The notes beneath the pieces are model-generated. The model was not told where the DNA came from. It was given only the letters and a program-made list of their open reading frames with translations, and did no database searches. DNA of 64,000 nt, taken from positions 2,480,001 to 2,544,000 of the forward strand of contig OZ241880.1 of NCBI GenBank assembly GCA_965203505.1, in the 5' to 3' direction. A program made the position numbers and the translations under genes. Positions 8,257 to 16,446 of this stretch are shown piece by piece. Position 1 is the stretch's first letter. Each line of letters opens with the position of its first letter. The DNA comes from Bin127 sp965203505. Its GTDB lineage: Bacteria > Chloroflexota > Dehalococcoidia > Lucifugimonadales > Lucifugimonadaceae.

Positions 8257-9020
8257 CCTCCCTGTTGACAAGAGCGGCAATCGTTGCGACCGTTGCGGCG
8301 GTCATGGCCATTCTGCTGCTCGCCTGCGGTTCAGTTGAACCTACGCCTGATCTGACACCTGACCATCGATCTTTCGGAAGTTGGCGGGCAGAGGCAACCA
8401 CGAAGGCGTATAACGCTCGGGCACGCAGCAACGCCATTGGAACAGCCAGAGCGGAGCACACGCCTGTGCCTGCAACCGCTACCGTCACGACGGCGGGAGC
8501 TGTCCAGACAGCCGAGAGCGGCGGCGAGTGCAACCCCAGGTACGTCGCCAACTGCTCGGTCGTCCGAATGAACAAGGTCATCCGAGATATCCCGTCAGCC
8601 GAGAGTGTCAACCGTCTGGTCAGCTCGGTGACCGGCCTATACAACACCCGTTTCGAGAGACCGAGCTACCTGTTGGCGATCGGCATCTCGGAGGAGGAGT
8701 TCGAGAAAGTCAAGCAGGGACACATCGCCTCCGTCTACGCCGAAGGGCGCAGGGCGTGGCGATGGATGCACAATGCGGTCGCGGCGTGTCAGAGGGTGTG
8801 GGACATGCATGACGAAATCGACGATCTGAATGTAAGGCTCGCATACGAGTTCAGCGCCAATCAACATAAGGTTCACCATCATATCGACCATATGGTGCAG
8901 GCCCTTGGCTTCAGCCGCGTCGTCTGCACCCCGGGCACGACGATGTCGTTCGACAGCTGGTTCGAGGAGTGGGCAGAGGTCTTCGGCATCGAGAACGCCC
9001 TGCCGACCACTGGAAGGTGA
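8253..9020 (+). CDS. Putative lipoprotein, second passenger gene
   Basis: About 255 residues starting at the ATG that overlaps the previous stop; GGAAGG lies 6 bases upstream. The N-terminus is a classic lipoprotein signal (ATVAAVMAILLLAC-GS). A Thr/Ala-rich linker follows, then a helical domain of about 150 residues containing SVNRLVSSVTGLY, RRAWRWMHNAVAACQRVWDM and SANQHKVHHHIDHM. The histidine cluster HKVHHHIDH could bind metal, but this is a guess from composition. I recognise no named family. Membrane-anchored lipoproteins are unusual transposon passengers, and the operon-like coupling suggests the two proteins act together. Confidence 0.65.
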   Translation: MTSLLTRAAIVATVAAVMAILLLACGSVEPTPDLTPDHRSFGSWRAEATTKAYNARARSNAIGTARAEHTPVPATATVTTAGAVQTAESGGECNPRYVANCSVVRMNKVIRDIPSAESVNRLVSSVTGLYNTRFERPSYLLAIGISEEEFEKVKQGHIASVYAEGRRAWRWMHNAVAACQRVWDMHDEIDDLNVRLAYEFSANQHKVHHHIDHMVQALGFSRVVCTPGTTMSFDSWFEEWAEVFGIENALPTTGR

Positions 9021-9069
9021 AGGACGACGATGTTATGTTCGGATCAACAACCTAAAAAGGAGATACACG

Positions 9070-9228
9070 ATGAGCAACGTGGAATTCACGCCTGAAGGTG
9101 CCGCCGCCGCTTTGGCAGAAATGCTCAACAATGTCGCAAATGATGAAGATGCGACCGGCGCACACCTAGTCGTTATAACTAAGCTCCCCGATGGGCGCGT
9201 TGGTATCGGCACGACCCCAGTCAGGTAG
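9070..9228 (+). CDS. Small hypothetical protein (52 aa), passenger
   Basis: 52 residues beginning MSNVEFTPEGAAAALAEML and ending with a strand-like GAHLVVITKLPDGRVGIGT. The start ATG has AAAAGGAGAT at a good distance, which is the main evidence that it is real. The last gene of the passenger group, it is followed by three hairpins before the convergent transposase. No domain recognised. Confidence 0.6.
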   Translation: MSNVEFTPEGAAAALAEMLNNVANDEDATGAHLVVITKLPDGRVGIGTTPVR

Positions 9229-9244
9229 TCTTCTTGACGATTAC

Positions 9245-9340
9245 GAGGTGGTTCACCTCAAACTCGAATGACTTGCGGCAATCGCAAGACTGAGATCCCT
9301 GAACGATGTTTCTGATCCAGTTAAGCATGATGCCTGGATC
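9245..9340. terminator. Cluster of three hairpins between convergent genes
   Basis: Three perfect inverted repeats: GAGGTG-GTT-CACCTC (9245-9259), CTTGCG-GCAAT-CGCAAG (9272-9288), and GATCCAG/CTGGATC (9314-9340). They lie between the passenger operon and the convergent transposase. No clear U tract follows, so bidirectional termination is a guess; shielding the transposase from outside transcription is an alternative. Confidence 0.5.
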
Positions 9341-9352
9341 ATAGACGATACA

Positions 9353-10288
9353 TCAGGCGGTCAGGTCTCTGTAGCGCAGACGTTTGTTGTTCATGCCGAA
9401 CACCATGGCCGACATCTGCTCCTCAGTATCGAGCGGACGATAATTGTGCCGCCCGGAAAACTCAGTCACGTATCTGTCCAGATGCTTAGGCGACATGTGG
9501 TGGTACACACCGACATAACCGCGCTTCAGGGTAGCCCAGAACGACTCCACACCGTTGGTGCTGACCTGATCCCGGACGTACTCGCCTACTGAGTGCCTGA
9601 CGGCTTCGCGAGGTCGCGGCAATCCTCTGTAGGCGCGTGCCTCGTCGGTGAAGACTCTCGTGTGTCGATCCGTGTGCTTCTGCACGAACCCCTGCAACGT
9701 CTCGGCTTTGGTGTCCTCTACCACTTCGGCTTGAACCAGATTGGTGGTGCGGTCCTTTGCGGCTACAACGGCTGTCTTTCCGACGGTGCCGCGTCCCGCG
9801 TGCAGTTTCTTGGACGCGTGTTTGTTCCGCTCTTTGCCGCCGAAATACGATTCGTCGACTTCGACGGGGCCGCCGGAGAAGAAGTACTGGTCGTCCCAGG
9901 ATTCACGTATCCGCATGGCGAGATGCCATGCGGTCTTCTGAGTCACACCTAAATCGCGATGCAGCTTCATGCTGGACACGCCCTTGAGATTGGTGGCGAG
10001 GATGTATGCGGCCAGCGCCCACGTTCCGAGCGGGAGGTTCGATCCGTGCATGACCGTGCCGGTCTTGACGCTGAAATCCTTGCGGCACGCGTAGCAGCGG
10101 AAGGGCTGAGGCTTGCGCGTGGGACGCGCCTTGACGTTGTGCGAGCCGCACTTCGGGCACTTGACGCCCTGCGGCCACCGCTGCTCGATGAACCACTGCT
10201 CGGTTGCTTCCTCGTCCGAGAACTGTTTGACTGCATCGACGAAGGATATTCCCTTGCGGTAGGATTTTCCTGGTGCTTTCGAACTCAT
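9353..10288 (-). CDS. IS1595-family DDE transposase
   Basis: 311-residue transposase from the ATG at 10288. An N-terminal zinc ribbon (CPKC..CYAC, residues about 42-66) is followed by the DDE-type core: VEVDESYFGGKERNKH with the first aspartate, FTDEARAYRG with the second, and TNGVESFWATLKRGYVGVYH with the C-terminal acidic residue. YFGGKERNKH is characteristic of the family. The frame continues unbroken upstream through the inverted repeat into the recombinase, giving an apparent 887-residue fusion; the element boundary at 10354 shows that this is an accident of insertion. Translation probably starts inside the element, though the local ribosome site is weak. Intact and possibly active. Confidence 0.9.
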   Translation of the reverse strand: MSSKAPGKSYRKGISFVDAVKQFSDEEATEQWFIEQRWPQGVKCPKCGSHNVKARPTRKPQPFRCYACRKDFSVKTGTVMHGSNLPLGTWALAAYILATNLKGVSSMKLHRDLGVTQKTAWHLAMRIRESWDDQYFFSGGPVEVDESYFGGKERNKHASKKLHAGRGTVGKTAVVAAKDRTTNLVQAEVVEDTKAETLQGFVQKHTDRHTRVFTDEARAYRGLPRPREAVRHSVGEYVRDQVSTNGVESFWATLKRGYVGVYHHMSPKHLDRYVTEFSGRHNYRPLDTEEQMSAMVFGMNNKRLRYRDLTA

Positions 10289-10327
10289 AAGAACTATTTT
10301 ACCCAAAATCAAGCCGATTGTCAAGCG

Positions 10328-10354
10328 GATTGGGTAATATCGTATATAATTCCC
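10328..10354 (-). repeat. Right terminal inverted repeat of the IS1595 element
   Basis: Reads inward on the minus strand as GGGAATTATATACGATATTA and on. The target duplication TTTTGATT follows at 10355-10362. Confidence 0.85.
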
Positions 10355-12016
10355 TTTTGATTGATAGGCACTGCGCGCTGGAGGGATTGTAGGCGCGCTC
10401 CGTCGGCAAGTGTCAGTGTCGAAGGAGGAACTGCGAAAAGATGGTGGGCCGGACTTGACGAAATCAAGAACCGGCACGGATTCCCGGGTCGCGCCGTCGC
10501 TCGGCATGGGGACCGTGTACGTCAGCGTCGCCTCGTCTCCCACTACCTCGACGCCTTTCACGAAGTTGCGGATCAGCGCCTTGCGCTCGGGGATGGTTCC
10601 CTCCAGCAGGAAATCTCGGAAGTCCGCCACGTACCCAGCGATCTCTTCGGCCTCAGGAAGGCCGACCCTGCGCTGCTCGAGAAGACGTTCGGCGTCGTCC
10701 CTAGCAACCTCCAGCTGTTCCTCGCGGTCCCTCAGAGACATGATGCGGGGCGATAGGATTTCGAGGGTCAGCTCGCTGGTCTCAATCGCCTCGTAAAGCC
10801 TTTCGAGACGCTGCCGCACGTCCTTCAGCTCCGCCTCCACCGTCTCCAGCCTGCCCGACAGTTCGCCGGCCATGGCGTCGATCTCCTCGGCCACCAGCTG
10901 CACCAGCTCCACGATGGTCTCCTCGTCGAGAATCCGCTCCCTGATCTTGTCGACCACGAACGCCTCGACTCTGGGAGCGTTCATGTAGCGTGCGCTGCAC
11001 GTGCCCGCGCCCTCCCTGAACAGCGTGCCGCATATGTAGTAGGCGAACTTGCCGCTCTTGGCTCCTTGGGCCGTGTAGGGCCTGCCGCACACTCCGCATG
11101 TGAGCAGACCGCTCAACAGGTAGGGGCTTCCCACCCGCGCGGGCCTCTGCGCCTTCGGGGCCCGTTTCCGCATGGCTTCCTGAACCGAGTCGAAGAGATC
11201 CCTAGTAATAAGCGCCGGCCACGCCCGCTCCACCCTCACCGGGTCCTGCGCCTTCTCCCCCTTCGACTTCTTGCCCCACACCGCAGTTCCGGTGTACGCC
11301 TCGTTGGTCAGCACGTAGTGGACCCCGCGCGTGCTCCAGCGCCGCCCCCGGTTGGTGATGCCCCTCCCGTTCAGGTCCTTGCAGAGGTCTTTGAGGCCGG
11401 TGCCACGGAGCGACTTCTCGAACATCTCCTTCACCACAGGGGCCGCGGCCGGGTCGACCTCCAGCGTGGGGCGTTCCTTGGCACCGTCGGCGACCTTGAT
11501 CTTCCGGTAGCCGAAAGGGGCTCGCGAGGCGAGGAAGTAGCCACGAGAGGCGGCTTCACGCATACCTCGCACCACCTCCTGCGCGAGGTTCTCGCTGTAG
11601 AACTCGTCCACGCTCTCGATGATCCCCTCAAGCAGCCTGCCGGTGGCGCTGTCCTCGGCCTGCTCGGTGATCGACACCACCCGGATGCCCTTGCGACGAA
11701 GCATCGACTTGAAGGCCACGGCGTGCTCCCGCTTGCGTGTGAACCGCGAGAACTTCCACACGAGGATCACGTCGAACGGAGCCTTCGGCCTGCCGCCCTG
11801 CTCGATCATCTCCCGAAACTGAGGACGGTCCGCCACCCGGCCGCTCTCGGCCTCGTCCACGTACTCGCGGGCCACGGAGTAGCCGTTCCTCGACGCGTAC
11901 TCGCGCAGCGCCTTGAGCTGGGCGGACACGGAAAGGTCCACGTTCTGCCGGTCGCTGGAGACCCTGGCGTAGAGCGCCGCCGGCGTCAGGGGCTTCGGGT
12001 GCTTCTGCTTCTTCAT
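10355..12016 (-). pseudogene. Large serine recombinase interrupted at its 3' end
   Basis: Site-specific DNA recombinase; 554 codons remain before the insertion. An N-terminal resolvase domain has the catalytic serine in YARVSSDRQ (S20) and the FSRFTRKREH motif. A recombinase domain (about 160-280) is followed by a zinc ribbon with CGVC at about 314-317 and ICGTLFREGAGTC further on, then a long coiled coil (about 350-450) and a C-terminal tail with VLDFVKSG. The frame runs into the IS1595 element with no stop and continues to 9353, so the protein made today could carry the whole transposase. The original end lies at 6941. Losing 10 terminal codons may not abolish activity. The start overlaps the upstream RHH gene (ATGA). 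Confidence 0.85.
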
Positions 12017-12243
12017 ATTTGCTCCTTCTTGGTCTCTTCAAGTTCGACGCCGGGGCGCGAGCGCAGCCTTGCCACCCGCTCTCGCCTGCGCCACTTCCGC
12101 TCCTCCATGTACAGGCGAAAGCCCTCGCGGAGAAGCTCGCTCACCGTGCTGTCATCCTCTTTCGCCACACTCCGCAGCTCCCGGGCCATCTCCGGCGGGA
12201 GCGAGAAGGTGACGGTGGCGGTGTTACGGGGCTTCACGGGCAT
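12013..12243 (-). CDS. Ribbon-helix-helix (CopG/Arc-type) regulator
   Basis: 76-residue protein with a strand TATVTFSLPPEMARELRS followed by DDSTVSELLREGFRLYM, the usual RHH layout for sequence-specific DNA binding. The C-terminus is basic. It overlaps the recombinase start by 4 bases (ATGA), so the pair is coupled. Its likely job is to repress this operon or act as an accessory factor for the recombinase; that is inference from position. A purine-rich GACGGAGAAAAAG precedes the ATG. Confidence 0.8.
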   Translation of the reverse strand: MPVKPRNTATVTFSLPPEMARELRSVAKEDDSTVSELLREGFRLYMEERKWRRRERVARLRSRPGVELEETKKEQI

Positions 12244-12826
12244 GGCTTCTCTTTTTCTCCGTCGACATAAGACGCAGTCTTACTATTATATTCGCTCATC
12301 CGTCACCCGCCGTCAAACGAGTCTAGGCGAGAATCGGGCAATGAGATCCCGAATCAGCCACATCGCAGCCGCATCGGAGCAAGCGATTCGGGGCGGGACC
12401 GTTAGGGAGACCGTTGGTCACAACGAAAGGGGACCAGAGTTTATTGCAGGTAGAACCATTTTCGAGATGAACAGGTCAAAGCCGCCTGCCCCGAAATTCC
12501 CTAGTAGACTAACGCCCTACTTCCCTTTTGCACAGCGAGGCTAAGCAGAAACGGGGGACGCGAATGGAGCGTAGCGACAGCGAGAGATACCCTGCAACGG
12601 AACCAAAACGGATTTCATTTGAACCAGCCCTCTTCAACTGCCACTTGACACACCGGTACGATTCTCGCTGCATCAATTTGACGACAACGAACCTCAGCCA
12701 GACGCACTAGCGCCGCCGGGAAATTGAAGAGGTTGCATATTAACACGGCTCAATTCGAGTCTTCTGCTATCCACAACTTGGAGCGCATGGAGTGAAGCGG
12801 AATGCGCGGGGGACGCCCGTTCCGGC
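12244..12826. other. Intergenic region without supported gene
   Basis: About 580 bp upstream of the RHH gene. Short frames exist, but none has both a ribosome site and a recognisable sequence. A decayed copy of the CCCTTTTGCACAGCGA palindrome family lies near 12525-12545. The promoter for the RHH-recombinase operon must be here; I do not see a clear one. Confidence 0.4.
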
Positions 12827-13852
12827 CTACTCCACCCGAAAAACCTTCATCGCCTCGTCACCCAGATGATTGATGATCTTCACCGCAATCCGCCCCGAAC
12901 TCGGCGCATCAAACGGACGCGAAACCGCCGAATTCAAAGTCGCCCAAGCATCCGCATCGATCTCCGCCTTCAACGTCGTCTTCAACGCCTTATACGGATC
13001 CTGCGCACCCAAGAAATACGCCTGCCGTACAAAGAAGCTCTCTCCGTTGTAATCCGTGTCCACGAACCAGCACGCGATTCCGTCCGTATCATCGCTCCGA
13101 ACCTCGCCCGACTGCGGATGAAATACGTCGATGCCCTTCACCTCAACGACCACCTGATCATCCTCTGTCCGCCGCACCTCAACATCCGGCTCGCCGAAAA
13201 TCACGAACAAGTTGCCTTTGCCCGTGTTCTTCAAATCCGTCGACATGTGCAAATCCGCATTCATCCGCGCCTTCAACACCGGAATTCGCCCAAGACGTTC
13301 CAACTCCGCAGTGTGCCCCTCATAGTTGAAAGCGCACGCGATCAACACGTCGAAACCTATCTCCGCAGCCTCACGCGCCGCGTCCACCAGATCCGGACGC
13401 GATACAGTCCCAAACTCCGGACCTATGTAAATCCCAGCGCGACGACGCACACCGTCAATCTCATCGCCCTCCATGTACTGACCCTCCGCGCAGATGTAAT
13501 CCCCCGGAAAACCCACTACCGAATCAAAATCTATCTTGTCTTCCTTGTGCGCCTGCTGTACTCCCGCCGTCTTCAGATGCTCCAGCATCCGGTGTGCAAA
13601 ATCGTCCACCGCATCGAACGACTCCCCGTCATCCCCTAATCCATCGAAGAACTCGCCGTTCTCATCCACCGACATCATCCGATGCGGCGAGACCGACTCC
13701 ACCGTGAACGGTCCTGCCACACGCACCTTGCTCCGATCCTCATGCGGCTTGTCATACAGATACTCGAATTCTGCCTTTGCCGCGATCGAGGCATCGATCT
13801 CCTTCTGACGTTTGATCCGCAAATCCCACCACTCGGCGTGAAGCGAAACCAC
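12827..13852 (-). CDS. C-terminal part of type III-like DNA methyltransferase (out of frame)
   Basis: Frame 2 of the broken methyltransferase gene. The sequence is highly organised: HAEWWDLRIKRQKEIDASIA, EYLYDKPHEDRSKVRVAGPF, TVESVSPHRM, then a long C-terminal domain including GFDVLIACAFNYEGH and VVVEVKGIDVFHPQSGEVRS. These motifs continue the family normally encoded in one piece with the upstream 660-codon frame. This part has no start of its own with a good ribosome site; the GTG at 13852 is only the first available codon. It would be made in full only if the G8 tract at 13865-13872 were 9 or 6 bases long. EVKG resembles an ExK-type motif but is not diagnostic. Confidence 0.8.
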   Translation of the reverse strand: MVSLHAEWWDLRIKRQKEIDASIAAKAEFEYLYDKPHEDRSKVRVAGPFTVESVSPHRMMSVDENGEFFDGLGDDGESFDAVDDFAHRMLEHLKTAGVQQAHKEDKIDFDSVVGFPGDYICAEGQYMEGDEIDGVRRRAGIYIGPEFGTVSRPDLVDAAREAAEIGFDVLIACAFNYEGHTAELERLGRIPVLKARMNADLHMSTDLKNTGKGNLFVIFGEPDVEVRRTEDDQVVVEVKGIDVFHPQSGEVRSDDTDGIACWFVDTDYNGESFFVRQAYFLGAQDPYKALKTTLKAEIDADAWATLNSAVSRPFDAPSSGRIAVKIINHLGDEAMKVFRVE

Positions 13853-15657
13853 AAGTTCGCTGTACCCCCCCCGTCTAACATTTGTTCTAATTCACGGGGT
13901 ATCTCCCATTCCTCCCAACTAGTCCCAAGCTCATCATTCAACCGTGTCCGCACAGGCTCCATCTTCGCTTGGTACTCTTCCCAAATCACATCTATCTCGG
14001 CATTGTTCGCAATATCCCGCAACGTGATGTGCGGAACACGGTCATACACGAATCCATGCCGGATATCGCCAAAAGTCGGTGAGGACGACGGCACGGTTCG
14101 AGTAACCTCCGCCTCTTTCTCCTTGCCATCATCACTATCTGACAACAGGTAGTAGGCATGGCGAGAGCCCATGATGCGAGCACGGGCAAGAGCTAGGGCT
14201 ACTCGGCTCGTGTCGATCGTTATCCAACGGCGGCCCCATTGTTCTGCGACATACGCCGTCGTTCCAGAACCGCAAGTAGGGTCCAATACTAGGTCGCCCG
14301 GATCGGTTGTCATCAAAAGGCAACGTTCCACGACGCGCGAATTGGTCTCAACTACGTATCGACGATCATGGGCGCCGCCAACGTCATCCCAAAGATGATC
14401 GAGAGTTTTCACCGGAAAATCCGAGTATTTTTGCACGTAACCAGGCCTAGTTCCGGTACCCCAAACCCTTCCGGCGGCCATCAGAGATTTCATACCGTCA
14501 AACGTCGTTTTCCAACTGTAGCGACCTTGAGGTATATTACGTCCTTCGAATTCAAAATCGTAATAGCAAGTTTGAGTATAGCCTGTCGACAAGAGGTTTC
14601 CCACTATGAAAGGGTCGCTGTCAGAGGGTAGCTTACTCAGATCTTTTCGTTCATCGATCGTCATTGTGCGTTTGGTCCCGCCAAGCAACTCAACAAACCG
14701 ATACGACGAACCTTCGCCTACTGGTTTTGGCACGAAAAGTGGCCTATATTTGCATTGTTCTTTGTCTTTAGCAAACCAGATTATGTAATCACATTTGCTA
14801 ACCAGCAATTTACTTCCCAAAGGCGAAGTCTTAGTAAAGGTGATCATATTAACGAAGTTTTCATCTCCGAAAACTTCATCCATTAATGCCCGAACACGAT
14901 GCACGTTTTCGATTCCGATTTGTACAAAAACACTGCCGGTGAAAGACAACATCTCCCGTGCCGCCATAAATCGATCACGAAGATACGTCATGTACGAGTG
15001 GATCCCGTCGCGCCAGGTGTCGCGGAACGCTTTCACCTGTTCGGGTTCCTTAGTCATGTACTGACGCGTTTCATTCCTTACTTCACGCGTTGTCGTCGAC
15101 CACTGAAAATTCGAGTTAAACCGAATCCCATAAGGCGGATCAAGATAGATACACTGCACCTTACCTCTCAAACCCTCCCGCTCAGCTAAAGACGACATCA
15201 CCTGCAAACTATCGCCCAGAATCATCCGGTTCGACCAGTTGGCGTCATGCTGATAAAACTCGGTCTTGGCATCCTCACTCGGCAACCCGTTGAAATCCGC
15301 GAACAGGTCTGCAAAGCCCTCTTGTACCCCTTCAGCTTCAGCATCTCGGTTCGCCTGCGACTGCTGCATCAAGTCGTCAACCAACACCTTCGGATGCACA
15401 CGCTCTTGGATATACAACGGCGGTGCCTGCACCACCAAGTCCGACGCGTCCTGCTCATCCTTCCCCCGCCAAACCAGCTGCGGATCCAAATCCCGATTCC
15501 GCCGCTCATAAGCCACCTGCACCGGCGACTGCTCATCCTCACCCATCAACGACTGATGCTCCGCACTGGGAAGATTCGGCCGCGTAGCATCAGCGTGGCG
15601 GATAGTCTCCACTTCCTTGGGTTTGCGGGATGTTCTGCGTCGGCGTGTTCTGGGCAT
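13675..15657 (-). CDS. Type III-like DNA methyltransferase (Mod), N-terminal part
   Basis: Beta-class N6-adenine or N4-cytosine methyltransferase. The catalytic DPPY is at residues 173-176 (IYLDPPYGIRFNSNFQW), and the SAM-binding motif LDPTCGSGTT lies about 280 residues later, the order typical of Mod subunits. Real coding sequence runs to about residue 597 (EWEIPRELEQMLD). Then the frame passes a GGGGGGGG run and reads about 60 unrelated residues to a stop at 13675. The missing domain follows in another frame. The intact protein would be about 943 residues. It directly follows hepT in the same direction, and Res lies further upstream on the same strand, so this is a restriction-modification operon interrupted by toxin-antitoxin genes. 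Either phase variation or a sequencing or assembly error could explain the break. Confidence 0.88.
   Translation of the reverse strand: MPRTRRRRTSRKPKEVETIRHADATRPNLPSAEHQSLMGEDEQSPVQVAYERRNRDLDPQLVWRGKDEQDASDLVVQAPPLYIQERVHPKVLVDDLMQQSQANRDAEAEGVQEGFADLFADFNGLPSEDAKTEFYQHDANWSNRMILGDSLQVMSSLAEREGLRGKVQCIYLDPPYGIRFNSNFQWSTTTREVRNETRQYMTKEPEQVKAFRDTWRDGIHSYMTYLRDRFMAAREMLSFTGSVFVQIGIENVHRVRALMDEVFGDENFVNMITFTKTSPLGSKLLVSKCDYIIWFAKDKEQCKYRPLFVPKPVGEGSSYRFVELLGGTKRTMTIDERKDLSKLPSDSDPFIVGNLLSTGYTQTCYYDFEFEGRNIPQGRYSWKTTFDGMKSLMAAGRVWGTGTRPGYVQKYSDFPVKTLDHLWDDVGGAHDRRYVVETNSRVVERCLLMTTDPGDLVLDPTCGSGTTAYVAEQWGRRWITIDTSRVALALARARIMGSRHAYYLLSDSDDGKEKEAEVTRTVPSSSPTFGDIRHGFVYDRVPHITLRDIANNAEIDVIWEEYQAKMEPVRTRLNDELGTSWEEWEIPRELEQMLDGGGTANLWFRFTPSGGICGSNVRRRSMPRSRQRQNSSICMTSRMRIGARCVWQDRSRWSRSRRIG
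13865..13872 (-). repeat. G8 homopolymer tract inside mod (candidate phase-variation tract)
   Basis: Eight G on the coding strand, GAC-GGGGGGGG-TAC. The upstream frame reads D-G-G-G-T; the frame that continues the methyltransferase requires GAC-(GGG)n-TAC, so 9 or 6 G would restore a single 943-residue protein. Homopolymer slippage is a known phase-variation mechanism for type III mod genes. Confidence 0.7.
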
Positions 15658-16029
15658 CTATTCAGTTTCCGCTTCAATCATTTTGAGTAGCCTCATCAAC
15701 TCTTGTGTCAGCGCAGGCACATGTACTTGAACAATGTCCCAGACGATATCGTTGTTTATCCCCCAATATCGATGCATGAGGCGGTTACGCGCATCTATTA
15801 TCAACCTCCATGGAATCTCGGGGTGCGCCGCCCTAAAGGTTTCTGGGACATTCGACGCTGCTTCACCGATCAATGCCAAGTTCAAAATGCACGATTCATA
15901 AAGGTCGCGTGCGCCAACAAATGAGGATTGATCAAGTCCCCACGTACAACTTTCCGCCCTTTGGCAGAAGGTCAACATGTCTTGAAGCCAGTCTTCCGTG
16001 CCGCCTGAGCGCGGCCTCGCGTCATACAA
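15658..16029 (-). CDS. hepT: HepT-like HEPN toxin
   Basis: 123-residue helical protein of the HepT (DUF86) group. The motif RX4HXY is exact in RNRLMHRYW (about residues 81-89): the arginine and histidine form the HEPN RNase centre, and the tyrosine is the residue that MntA AMPylates in characterised pairs. The start is TTG at 16029, overlapping the upstream mntA copy by 8 bp; an ATG lies 4 bases on but in another frame. It is followed immediately by mod. Role: an RNase toxin controlled by a nucleotidyltransferase antitoxin. The oddity is that its adjacent antitoxin has lost the catalytic motif, while an intact antitoxin copy lies 1 kb upstream. Confidence 0.85.
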   Translation of the reverse strand: MYDARPRSGGTEDWLQDMLTFCQRAESCTWGLDQSSFVGARDLYESCILNLALIGEAASNVPETFRAAHPEIPWRLIIDARNRLMHRYWGINNDIVWDIVQVHVPALTQELMRLLKMIEAETE

Positions 16030-16351
16030 CGACCGTTTGCCCCTTCGCGTACGGATGCTGGGTGTTCTTCAACGCGTTTTCAGTCGTGAGGTAGACAGGG
16101 TAGCCAATCAGATCTTCGAGGTATTCCGTTGCGCCGAAAAACGCCGTTGCAGTGGTTGCGCCTTCGAATTCGACCCAAAAATCAACCGCCGGTGGTGCGA
16201 CTTCCGGGCTTAGTGCCAACCATGTGAGCTCACTCAGCTTCTTCACGCCGAAACGCTTGCCGAGTTCTGATTTGTGCTCCTCGACAATCGACAGAACTTC
16301 ATCGGACGTCAGCCCATTTTCGCCGTTGTTCTTCGCTGTCATTAAACTCAA
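16022..16351 (-). CDS. Degenerate MntA-like nucleotidyltransferase (copy 1)
   Basis: 109 residues, alignable along its length with the copy at 17110-17439 (both begin with MTAK.NGENGLT and end in VV). The polymerase-beta type motif is lost: where copy 2 has GSVARGESGNGKDIDLIVDF, this copy has an unrelated stretch that recovers only at VDFWVEF. The GS and the two metal-binding aspartates are therefore absent or displaced, so AMPylation activity is unlikely. It could still bind HepT as a non-catalytic antitoxin, or be decaying. It overlaps hepT by 8 bp. Confidence 0.8.
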   Translation of the reverse strand: MSLMTAKNNGENGLTSDEVLSIVEEHKSELGKRFGVKKLSELTWLALSPEVAPPAVDFWVEFEGATTATAFFGATEYLEDLIGYPVYLTTENALKNTQHPYAKGQTVVV

Positions 16352-16425
16352 CTCCTAGCCTAACCCTACCAAAATCCCGTCCATCTCATCCATCTCATCC
16401 ATCCATGTAACTCAAACTCAACCAA
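16310..16425 (-). repeat. Duplicated 5' region of the mntA copies (copy at 17395-17500)
   Basis: The first codons and upstream sequence of both mntA copies are near identical: AACTCAACTCCTA on the + strand, then CATAACCCTACCAAAATCCC or its variant, then short CATC(T)CATCC tandem repeats. This shows that the duplication included the promoter region. The tandem CATC units (about 16380-16405) are longer in copy 1. Confidence 0.7.
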
Positions 16426-16446
16426 CGTACGAATTCAACGATCTGT

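Larger units (their letters stand above)
6982..10354. mobile_element. IS1595-type transposon with passenger genes
   Basis: A 3373 bp element bounded by 27 bp inverted repeats (6982-7008 and 10328-10354, one mismatch, outer end GGGAATTATATACGAT). It is flanked by perfect 8 bp direct repeats TTTTGATT (6974-6981 and 10355-10362), the duplication length usual for IS1595. Inside are a 52-residue protein, two putative lipoproteins, another 52-residue protein, three hairpins and the DDE transposase at the right end. It inserted into the last codons of the serine recombinase. The perfect target duplication suggests one transposition of the whole unit and little decay since. IS1595-family elements are known to carry passenger genes. 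Confidence 0.85.

Noticed and set aside
9353..12016. An 887-residue natural recombinase-transposase fusion protein
   Set aside because: An inverted repeat and target duplication fall inside the frame, and removal of the insertion restores a normal recombinase end, so the fusion is accidental.
16370..16410. CATCC-type short repeats as a CRISPR or microsatellite of function
   Set aside because: Only a few units, present also at the paralogous site; likely slippage in the duplicated promoter region.
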